Of a stretch of DNA of 64,000 nucleotides, positions 53,002-61,339 are shown one piece after another. The notes below the pieces were generated by a model that worked only from the letters and a program-made list of their open reading frames with translations, was not told where the DNA came from and did no database searches. This DNA is from DATKPE01 sp035524335 (GTDB taxonomy: Bacteria > Bacteroidota > Ignavibacteria > UBA10030 > SZUA-254), in assembly GCA_035524335.1 (NCBI GenBank), contig DATKPE010000012.1:9623-73622 (forward strand). The letters are read 5' to 3'. How positions within the stretch are numbered: position 1 is the first letter of the stretch; every line of letters starts with the position of its first letter. Made by a program: the position numbers and the translations under genes.

Positions 53002-53949
53002 ATGAAAATCGGAATTGTGGGAAGCGGCATGGTGGGCGCGACGGCGGCATATGCGGTCATGCTCCGGAAGGCGGCGAGCGAAATTGTGCTGGTGGATGCA
53101 AACCCCGCCCGGGCGCGGGCGGAGGCGGAGGACATCCGGCATGCGGTTCCGTTCGCCGATGCGACCGACATTGCCGCCGGCACGTACGAAGATTTCCGGG
53201 ACGCCACGGTCATCGTGATCGCGGCCGGGGCCAGCCAGAAACCGGGCGAAACGCGGCTGATGCTGATGGAACGGAACGCGGCGATCCTGGAGGAGATCGT
53301 GGCGCATATCGCCCGCGTCAACCCGGCGGCGATTCTGCTGGTGGCCACCAACCCGGTCGACATCATCACTCACCTCGCGACCCGACTGGCCGAGCGGCAC
53401 GGTATCCCGGCATCGCGCGTCATCGGCACAGGGACGACGCTCGACACCGCGCGTTTCCGGTCGCTCCTCGGACGGCAGGTCGGGGTCGATCCCCAGAATG
53501 TCCATGCCTACGTGATCGGGGAGCACGGCGATTCCGAGGTGCTCACCTGGTCGAACATCGATATCGGCGGCCTCCCGCTCGATGCGTTTGTGAGGTTCAG
53601 GAACATTCCGTTCGACGAGAAGGTCCGCCGGTCGATCGACGACGGAGTCCGGACGGCGGCCTACAGCATCATCGCAGGAAAAGGTTCGACCTACTACGGC
53701 ATCGGGGGCGCGATCGCAAAGCTGGTCGACGTGATCAACCGCGACAACCGGGCGGTCCTGACGGTCAGCACCCGCACCGCCGACGTTGAAGGGGTCCGGG
53801 ACGTCACGCTTTCCTTTCCGCATCTCATCGGCGGAAAGGGAGACCTCGGCATCCTTCCCATTCCGCTCTCCCCGGAAGAGAAAAATCTCCTCCGTCAGAG
53901 CGCCCTCCTGATCCGGTCGAAGCTCGACGAATACGAGCGCCGTGCGTGA
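53002..53949 (+). CDS. ldh: L-lactate dehydrogenase
   Basis: 315 residues, full family length. The NAD-binding loop is GSGMVGAT (7-14). The specificity loop reads GASQKPGETR with Gln at 79 (Arg in malate dehydrogenases), so lactate/pyruvate is the likely substrate pair. R85, the NPVD segment (117-120), TTLDTARFR (145-153) and the catalytic H175 in IGEHGDSEV are all present. Cytoplasmic reduction of pyruvate with NADH. There is no good ribosome site before the ATG. TTGACT (52921) and TTTATT (52943) could form its promoter. It stands alone between exported-protein genes. Confidence 0.93.
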   Translation: MKIGIVGSGMVGATAAYAVMLRKAASEIVLVDANPARARAEAEDIRHAVPFADATDIAAGTYEDFRDATVIVIAAGASQKPGETRLMLMERNAAILEEIVAHIARVNPAAILLVATNPVDIITHLATRLAERHGIPASRVIGTGTTLDTARFRSLLGRQVGVDPQNVHAYVIGEHGDSEVLTWSNIDIGGLPLDAFVRFRNIPFDEKVRRSIDDGVRTAAYSIIAGKGSTYYGIGGAIAKLVDVINRDNRAVLTVSTRTADVEGVRDVTLSFPHLIGGKGDLGILPIPLSPEEKNLLRQSALLIRSKLDEYERRA

Positions 53950-54175
53950 GGTGCGGCAGTCATGCCGGGTTCCTCTTCATGTGAGCTCCTCCGGGATTAT
54001 TTTCCCCGGAAATTCTCCCGAAGTCTGTCATCGACCTCATTCCCGGGGTTATCGTGTGATCATTGAGGCGGGGAATCAGAAAGATCATTTCAATACTACT
54101 CTCCGCGCCAACGCCAGGCACTGCTGATCCATTATTGCGATCAGCATACAGCCGCATGGGATTCAGTTGATGAAA

Positions 54176-55009
54176 TTAACGAAGATTCTCAATTTTCTTC
54201 CCCCGGTCCAGATTGCTGACCCTCGAATAAGTATATACGGACGCGTCGGTGTAATCTGTCGGGGTAAGCACCATCGTATCCGGATGCGAAAACCATATAT
54301 TCTGGGTTCGGGATAATCCTTCCCAGGGCGTGTCCCATGGAGAATAAGGAACATTTTCGCACACGAGCATGCCATCGTCGTAGGAGGGGGGAGGGGGCAG
54401 TGCGCTGTAAATCCCTTTCCAGACGATTGTTCCATTTTTGAAAACCGAGAGGATGTTGTCCCTGCCGAACGCATAAAGGATGTTGTATCCTTTCGTCGCG
54501 GGGGAGAAATATTGCGGACCCCAGGCCGGGTTGCTTCCGTATTCCCACTGCCAGAGCCCGAGGATTTCCGGTCCATTGCCGAGATGCTGACGCGCGAGAA
54601 CGACGGTGATCAGGGCTGTGAGCCGGTTCATACGGATGTCGATTCTCGCGGGGGAATAGCGGCCCAGGTCCTGGCCGTCGAATGCACTGTTCCCGGCAAT
54701 CGAGTCGGTCCTGAACACCTGCCCGAACGTGTCGACCAGCGTAATAATGCAAGAGCCACCGCGGTACGACGTCACAGCACAGGAGTAGCTCACCTGATTG
54801 TCGGTAAACCGCAGAGATTCGGAATAGGAGTCCGTCGATCCCGATGCGGTGTACGAGAATGTGAACATGTCGGTCGTGTCGATGATCGTCGGATAGGTTT
54901 CGATGACGGGCTCCGGGCTGATGAAGACGGGAATCGGAATCTCATTGTCCCTGGTACAGGAAAGAGAGCAGATGAGAAGTGCGAGTGGAACCATCCTCAT
55001 AGCTTTCAT
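54176..55009 (-). CDS. Lipoprotein of unknown function
   Basis: 277 residues. The signal peptide ends in LLICSLSC with lipidation expected on C18. The mature protein is beta-rich. A LGLWQWEYGSNPAWGP block near residue 150 recalls the small lipocalin-like lipoproteins common in the FCB group, where a conserved tryptophan strand opens the barrel. It is transcribed opposite to its neighbours and has no operon partner. Function cannot be assigned. Confidence 0.8.
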   Translation of the reverse strand: MKAMRMVPLALLICSLSCTRDNEIPIPVFISPEPVIETYPTIIDTTDMFTFSYTASGSTDSYSESLRFTDNQVSYSCAVTSYRGGSCIITLVDTFGQVFRTDSIAGNSAFDGQDLGRYSPARIDIRMNRLTALITVVLARQHLGNGPEILGLWQWEYGSNPAWGPQYFSPATKGYNILYAFGRDNILSVFKNGTIVWKGIYSALPPPPSYDDGMLVCENVPYSPWDTPWEGLSRTQNIWFSHPDTMVLTPTDYTDASVYTYSRVSNLDRGKKIENLR

Positions 55010-55579
55010 ATTTCATCCCCAGTCAAAATGGACAGGTGATCGGACAGGAACGGTGCGATGATGGGAGGAACATGAATAAACAATCCGCGACGGGCGGTTC
55101 CCGGTTTCCCGGACCGGCTGATGTCGGATAAACTGCTTCTTTGGTCGTTTTGTTCCCGGGTTGAAGAACCGGATAAAGTGACCGGCAAAGCGGATAAAAT
55201 ACTCCGCCCATGAGGCTGTAGGCGCCGGCCGGCAAGTCCGGTTTACCCGTTTATCCCTCCCCGGATGTTCCTTCAATAAGAGAGCGCCTCGTCCCATTTT
55301 CACATGTCCGGCCGACCGAACATCGCACAGGCCTGCCATCGGGGTTGAATATCATCCGTTGGATTGCTATAATAGTCGCAATGCGGTAAAGCGTAACCGG
55401 CGCCGCCCGATCAGGGGCGCAGGCCTGTCCAATCATCCTCATTCGACCGTTCATCCGTCCGAAACGCAGTGACGCCGGGCGGAAGATTCCTCTCCCTCAA
55501 AATTTCTTCTCACAGCGGGAACGACGCCTTTTCCGGCTGGCAATGCCCGCCGGATGGAGTGTTACCCGGAGGAGCAGAC
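55010..55579. other. Intergenic region between divergent genes, 570 bp
   Basis: It holds the promoters of the lipoprotein (minus) and of cargo C (plus). CGGATAAA occurs three times at 55125, 55170 and 55191, spaced 45 and 21 bp; its significance is unclear. No gene with a ribosome site was found. Confidence 0.5.
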
Positions 55580-58500
55580 ATGAAATCTTCTGACCAAACA
55601 TACCGACTGAATTCAATTTCCCGTTTCCGGTTTATAATTGCGGCCTGTCTCTGTGCCCTGCTGGCGACTGCAGGTCCCCTCTCCGGCGGCTCAGGCGTAC
55701 GAAAAACGGGAAAGGGCGCCGCTCTGCCGGTGGTGAAACATCATTCCGTTCGTCCGGCGGTGACCGGGGCGACCGGCCGCAGGGGCTCCGGCGGAATGTC
55801 GGGCATTCATCGGGTATACGGCGGTAACCGAACCGCCGCATCCTTTGTCGTCACGACCACCGCAGATACCGGGGCGGGATCCCTGCGGAAAGCGATCCGG
55901 GATGCGAACGAAAGCGGAGGACCGGCGACGATCACGTTCAATATCAACACCGCTGCCGGGCATACTATCAGTGTCCGGTCCGGACTGCCGGTCATCACCG
56001 TACAGACGACCATCGACGGAACGAGCCAGCCGGGCTACAGCGGAACGCCGCAGATCGAGATCGACGGTTCCGCGGCCGGCACGGAGGTGAACGGTCTCGA
56101 GATTTCCGCCGACAACTGCATCGTGGCCGGGCTCTCGATCACCGGCTTCATCGGTCTTCATGTGCACGATGCGGATTCGACCATCTTCAACGGGGTCGGA
56201 ATCATGATTTCCAGCGGAAGCGGCAACGAGATAACAGGAAACTTTATCGGCATGGAAATCACGGGTTCCGGGGGACCGGGGAATGATTTCGGAGTCGCGA
56301 TCATGGGACCGGGGACCGGGAACATCATCGGCGGACTCTCCGCGGCCGCGCAGAACCGGATTTCGGACAACAATTATTCCGGCGTCTACATCGCTCCCGC
56401 CACCTCCGGAGGCAATTCCATTGTCGGGAACCTGATCGGGCTTACCTATTACCAGGGGACGACGATCCCCGATACCGTCGGCAACCGGCAGGACGGCATA
56501 TTCATCGAGGGGCCGGGCGATACGGTCGGCGGACCGCTCGACGCAGCCCGCAACATCATCTCGGCGAACCATCATGTCGGCATCGCCCTCGATTCGCTTG
56601 CGGGCGGCACCATCGTCCAGAATAATTACATCGGCATCGACCCGCAGGGAACGTACTCCTTCTGCGGCAACCTTGAGGGGGGAATCTGGATCGACCATAC
56701 CGGCCCGGTAACCGTCGCCGGGAACCTCCTCTCCGCCAACAACGGCTCGGCAATCACCATCCAGGGTCAGACGGCAACGGGCAATATCGTGGTCGGGAAC
56801 AGAATCGGCCTCAGCGGCTCCGGCGAGGAGGTCCTGCCGAATTACAACGGCATCGAACTCGACAGCGCTTCCGGGAACTATATCGGCAGTACCGGACCGG
56901 GAGAGCGGAACATCATCTCCGGGAATGTCGCGAACGGCATTTACCTGGACGAATTGTCTTCGCATAACCGGATTCAGGGTAATATACTCGGCCTGGATGC
57001 AGGCCTCACGCTCGCCTTCGGGAATGGCTCCGACGGAATCGCCGTCGCCGGATCCGACAACCTCTTCGGCGGAACCTCCCGTGCCGCGGGAAACCTCATC
57101 TGCAACAGCGACGGTGCGGGAATATCGGTGACCGGCGGTCTGAGGAACACCATCCGTCTGAATTCCATTTATGCCAACGCCGGCCTCGGGATCGATCTGG
57201 CTCCTCCGGGCGTCAACCCGAACGGTTCCCCCGATGCGGCCGCGCCGAACGACGGGCAGAATTATCCGATTCTGGACTCGATCCATTACGGCGGCGCCGG
57301 CGATACGATCTATGGCCGGCTTCCGGGGATCGCGGGCGGCAATTATCTCATTGATTTTTATTCCGTTCCCCAGCCCGCGGCGGCAGGGTACGGTCCGGGA
57401 AAGACGTGGCTCGATTCGATCCATACCACCGCCGGCGTCAATGATACGGCGCTGTTTCTGGCTGTCGTCCCGGCCGACAGCATGGGCATGTGGATCTCCG
57501 CCATCGCAACCGATCAGGCCGGGAACAGTTCGGAATTCTCGCAGAACCTGAGAGGCGTCGCGATCCTCATTCTCCGGCCTCTGAAGGATTCCCTTTTCGT
57601 CGCCGGATCGACCGACACCATCCGCTGGAGCGCGACGCAGATCGACTCATTAGATATTCTCTATACGACCCAGGCCGATCAGTATCCGGTTCAATACACC
57701 TACCTGGCGGGAAATTATCCGGCGGACAAAGGGAGCTTCGCCTGGAATCCCGTGCCGGCCGATGTTCTCTCGAGAAAATGCCGTATCCTTCTCCGCTCCT
57801 CGTCGAACGCGGATGTGTCGGCTCTTTCCGACACTTTTCATATCAAACCGTATGTCCTGACGAAGATCGATGCGAACGGCAACTACATTGCCTTCGATCC
57901 GGCGATGGACGGATGGAGTTTCGAGAACGAGGACGGAAACATGTGGCCCGAGCTCTGGTGGCAGCAGTTCGATTATACCGGCATCGATCCCGGAACGCAG
58001 ATGCAGTATCCGGCCTATTTCCCCGGTGTGCCGTATCTTGCGATTCCGGCCGATTTTCCGGATTGGCCGCTCTACACCGCCGCATTCACAAAATCCCAGT
58101 GTTTTTATACCAACCCATCCACCGGCAGTTATAACTACAATCAGAAGGCGGTTGATTACTGGGGTGCGCTCAAGGAGGGCTGGGGCGGATCGTGCAGTGG
58201 TTTCGCGACGACCGCGTTTCTCTGTTTCGACGGGTACATGACGCCTCCGGGCGGCGTCAGCCGTCTCTACTCCTTCAACGGACCGGATGACGCCAGCAGG
58301 GAGCTCATCAACACCTATTATCTGTATCAGTACGGCAAAGCCCAGCAGTCGTATCTGCATTCGATGTGGTCGACCACTCCTGCGCAGACGATCGCCGACA
58401 TCAAAAACATGTTCAGCACCGAAATACGGGACGACCGCATCCTCCGGCTCTCGAGCAGCGTTGGCGCGCATGTCGTCAACCCCTACCGGTTGAACAGCGG

Positions 58501-61117
58501 CCCGACGGTCGACTCGCTTTTTGTCTATGACAATAATTATCCGGGCGACCGGACGCGGTGTATCACCATCACCAGAACGGGATCGGGGACATGGAGCTAT
58601 CCTGTCGACGGCACCACCTGGAGCGCGTCGGGGTGGGGTCTCTTTCTGAAGGATCCGGTCAGCAATGCCCTTTCGGCGCCGGTTATCAATCCAAAGAGAT
58701 CCGGGGCGTCGCCGGTGAGAAAAATTACCGCCGAATATTCCCCGACCTGCATGGCGTACGCCTTCCCTCCGGCATCGGTGCGGATTACCGATGCATCCGG
58801 GGATTCCATCGGATACGACGCCTCCGGCGGAAAGTGGTTTTCGACCATGACGTCGGCTCATCCGATACAGTCTGAGAACGCCACCGCGGGCCCGCCGCTC
58901 GGGTACTACCTCCCGCTCACCGGTCCCTCCGCGGGCTATTCCGCCGTGGTCGCACATCCGTCCGATCCCAATGTCCGGTTCTCTTTTTTCACCGATTCAA
59001 CGGCGTACAGTTATCGCCGGACGGACGGGAACAGTGCGCAGACCGACCGTCTGCAGTTCGGCGACGGGATGACGTTTGCCAACACGGATGCCCAGTCCAA
59101 AAATCTCGTCTTCAGGGCGATTTTCTCGACCGCGGCTTCGGAACATCTGTTCCAGGTGACGAACATTGCCGCGGCCGGCGGCGATTCTGTCCGCATCCGG
59201 CTCACCGGCCAGACCGGGCTTCTTCTCCGCAACAGCGGCGGATCGAAAACGTTCGACCTGAAGCTGATCAACACCGGTCCCTCCGGCGGACGGACATACA
59301 ATCATGCGGGACTTTCGGTTGATTCCAACACGGCGAACCTGCTCGTCCCCTCCTGGGGCGGTCTGAACAATGACACCATGAAAATACTGATCGACCACGG
59401 CAACAAGGGCGTCTACGACGATTCGACACTCGTCACCCTTCTCGGAACGCCGTCGGTCTTGGGCAAAACGCCGTGGCTCGACCTGACATTCGGGAACGAG
59501 GGGGTCGTCGACACATTCTCCGCCGCCGATCAGGGCGCCTATACTTACTGCGGCGCCATCCAGCCCGACGGCAGGATCCTCGCCGGCGGAGCGTGCATGG
59601 ACAGTTCGGGCAACATGGAATTTTTCGTTGCGCGGTACAACGCGGACGGAACCGTCGACACGGCGTTCGGTTCTCAGGGCGTCGCGAGGGTGCATATCGC
59701 CGGAAGCACAAGGTCGGAGGACTATGCCTATACGATGGCGCTCCAGAACGACGGTAAGATCGTTCTCGGCGGTATTGCAACCGACAAGCAGAATCTCTCG
59801 CATCCCATATCGTCCTTCGGTCTCGCGAGATTTACGACCGACGGCAGGGTCGACAGCACCTTCGGCACCGGCGGCACCGTCCGGACAAAACTCCCCGGCA
59901 ACACCAACAGCGATGCCGCCTATTCCCTCCTCATTCAGCCCGACAATAAGATTGTCGCCGGGGGAGTTACCAGCCTCCAGGGGGGCTACGGCACCGTCAA
60001 CTCGGAAAACGCTCTCGTCCGGTACACCGCCGACGGGGCGCTCGATCCGTCGTTCGGTTCCGGCACGGGCATCGTCGAGTATTACAGCACCGGTAACACC
60101 GAGTCCGATCAGACGCGGTGTCTGGTCCGTCAGCCGGACGGCAAGCTCATTGCCGCAGGAATTTCCGATTCCAATTTTGTGGAGGGACTCGCCCTGGCGC
60201 GGTTCGACAGCACCGGCACGTCCGACCCGTCGTTCGGCTCGTCGGGAGGGATTCACCGCATACTGCCCGACAGCCTCGGCGGCATAGAACCATTCGGTGT
60301 CGGCCTCGATTCAGCCGGCCGCATTGTGCTGACCGGATATTGCTTTACCAAGAAGGGGGTAGCCGGTTTCACCGCAATGAGATTCAACACCGACGCTTCG
60401 ATCGACACGTCGTTCGGGAACCGGGGGTATGTCGTCCGGCGGCTCAGTAAAGGGACGGGGACGTACGATATGCCGGCGTGCGGGACGATGCAGGCCGACG
60501 GACGGATCCTCGTTGCCGGCCAGGCAGGCGATTCTGCCGGCCATGAGGCGTTCGCCATCGAACGCTACACACCTGACGGAGCGCCGGATGTCTCCTTCGG
60601 GTCGAACGGGGCGATCATCTATCATATCGGGACGACGTCCGGCCAGGTCTCCGTCAACGAGGTGCGCTGGATAGGGATTCAGAGCGACAGTAAAATCGTT
60701 GCCGTCGGCCTGTCGACGCAAAAATACCGGCCCCTGCAGCACATCACGACAAATTCATCGACGATCGTGCGGTTCATGCCGCAGAGCAGTTTTCTTGTCG
60801 ACGGCGTGAAGAAGGACCCGCGGGGCATTCCGGAGGAGTTCGCGCTGTATCAAAACTATCCGAATCCCTTCAATCCGTCCACCACCATCCGGTACACGCT
60901 TGCCGTTCAGAGCCGCGTGCGGCTGACGGTTTACAACATTCTCGGACAGGAAATCGCGACGCTCGTCGACGGCATTCAGCCGGCCGGCGGGAAGGAAGTG
61001 CGGTGGAACGCATCGTCGGGTGCTTCCGGCGTCTATTTCTACCGGCTGTCCGCCGCCGGCACCGGCAGTGCGCACCGTCAATTCGTCCAGGTGCGGAAGA
61101 TGGTTTTTGTGAAATAG
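55580..61117 (+). CDS. Giant T9SS cargo C: beta-helix, Cys-His-Asp domain and delta-60 propeller
   Basis: Start at 55580 (MKSSDQTYRLNSISRF), with GGAGGAG 5 nt upstream; 1845 residues. After the signal peptide, VTTTADTGAGSLRKAIRDAN (a CSLREA-like opening) starts a right-handed beta-helix with NxIxGNxIGL-type rungs to about residue 640. An Ig-like domain then leads to the conserved domain of cargos A and B, with NMWPELWWQQFDY, FPDWPLYTAAF, GGSCSGFA (C872), GAHVVNPY (H964) and VYDNNYP (D984). The beta-rich partner domain follows. From about 1290 to 1740 there are six or so delta-60 (DUF5122) repeats (QPDGRILAGG...RYNADGTVDTAFG), probably a propeller. A T9SS domain ends it. The mosaic suggests glycan or matrix binding combined with hydrolysis (inference). 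Confidence 0.9.
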   Translation: MKSSDQTYRLNSISRFRFIIAACLCALLATAGPLSGGSGVRKTGKGAALPVVKHHSVRPAVTGATGRRGSGGMSGIHRVYGGNRTAASFVVTTTADTGAGSLRKAIRDANESGGPATITFNINTAAGHTISVRSGLPVITVQTTIDGTSQPGYSGTPQIEIDGSAAGTEVNGLEISADNCIVAGLSITGFIGLHVHDADSTIFNGVGIMISSGSGNEITGNFIGMEITGSGGPGNDFGVAIMGPGTGNIIGGLSAAAQNRISDNNYSGVYIAPATSGGNSIVGNLIGLTYYQGTTIPDTVGNRQDGIFIEGPGDTVGGPLDAARNIISANHHVGIALDSLAGGTIVQNNYIGIDPQGTYSFCGNLEGGIWIDHTGPVTVAGNLLSANNGSAITIQGQTATGNIVVGNRIGLSGSGEEVLPNYNGIELDSASGNYIGSTGPGERNIISGNVANGIYLDELSSHNRIQGNILGLDAGLTLAFGNGSDGIAVAGSDNLFGGTSRAAGNLICNSDGAGISVTGGLRNTIRLNSIYANAGLGIDLAPPGVNPNGSPDAAAPNDGQNYPILDSIHYGGAGDTIYGRLPGIAGGNYLIDFYSVPQPAAAGYGPGKTWLDSIHTTAGVNDTALFLAVVPADSMGMWISAIATDQAGNSSEFSQNLRGVAILILRPLKDSLFVAGSTDTIRWSATQIDSLDILYTTQADQYPVQYTYLAGNYPADKGSFAWNPVPADVLSRKCRILLRSSSNADVSALSDTFHIKPYVLTKIDANGNYIAFDPAMDGWSFENEDGNMWPELWWQQFDYTGIDPGTQMQYPAYFPGVPYLAIPADFPDWPLYTAAFTKSQCFYTNPSTGSYNYNQKAVDYWGALKEGWGGSCSGFATTAFLCFDGYMTPPGGVSRLYSFNGPDDASRELINTYYLYQYGKAQQSYLHSMWSTTPAQTIADIKNMFSTEIRDDRILRLSSSVGAHVVNPYRLNSGPTVDSLFVYDNNYPGDRTRCITITRTGSGTWSYPVDGTTWSASGWGLFLKDPVSNALSAPVINPKRSGASPVRKITAEYSPTCMAYAFPPASVRITDASGDSIGYDASGGKWFSTMTSAHPIQSENATAGPPLGYYLPLTGPSAGYSAVVAHPSDPNVRFSFFTDSTAYSYRRTDGNSAQTDRLQFGDGMTFANTDAQSKNLVFRAIFSTAASEHLFQVTNIAAAGGDSVRIRLTGQTGLLLRNSGGSKTFDLKLINTGPSGGRTYNHAGLSVDSNTANLLVPSWGGLNNDTMKILIDHGNKGVYDDSTLVTLLGTPSVLGKTPWLDLTFGNEGVVDTFSAADQGAYTYCGAIQPDGRILAGGACMDSSGNMEFFVARYNADGTVDTAFGSQGVARVHIAGSTRSEDYAYTMALQNDGKIVLGGIATDKQNLSHPISSFGLARFTTDGRVDSTFGTGGTVRTKLPGNTNSDAAYSLLIQPDNKIVAGGVTSLQGGYGTVNSENALVRYTADGALDPSFGSGTGIVEYYSTGNTESDQTRCLVRQPDGKLIAAGISDSNFVEGLALARFDSTGTSDPSFGSSGGIHRILPDSLGGIEPFGVGLDSAGRIVLTGYCFTKKGVAGFTAMRFNTDASIDTSFGNRGYVVRRLSKGTGTYDMPACGTMQADGRILVAGQAGDSAGHEAFAIERYTPDGAPDVSFGSNGAIIYHIGTTSGQVSVNEVRWIGIQSDSKIVAVGLSTQKYRPLQHITTNSSTIVRFMPQSSFLVDGVKKDPRGIPEEFALYQNYPNPFNPSTTIRYTLAVQSRVRLTVYNILGQEIATLVDGIQPAGGKEVRWNASSGASGVYFYRLSAAGTGSAHRQFVQVRKMVFVK

Positions 61118-61138
61118 ATTCAACCAGCGTGACCTGGA

Positions 61139-61170
61139 AAGCCCCGGCCGAATCCGACCGGGGCTTTTTT
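61139..61170 (+). terminator. Rho-independent terminator
   Basis: AAGCCCCGG and CCGGGGCTT form a 9-bp stem with a 10-nt loop, followed by a T-run, 21 nt after the stop of cargo C. Confidence 0.85.
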
Positions 61171-61339
61171 ATTTTCAGCGGACAGAATATTATGCGCGGA
61201 CGATCACCCCATACCGGACGAAAACAGGTGAACGATATTTCAACAGATTTCGGTGTTTCTTTTCATAACCGAACAAGCTTGAAAGTCCTTTGGATTCTAT
61301 TTATCTTCACATCATCATTTACAGCAGGGTTCTTATATC

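Noticed and set aside
55691..60256. Three long minus-strand frames within cargo C
   Set aside because: All are antisense of a continuous, domain-rich plus-strand protein.
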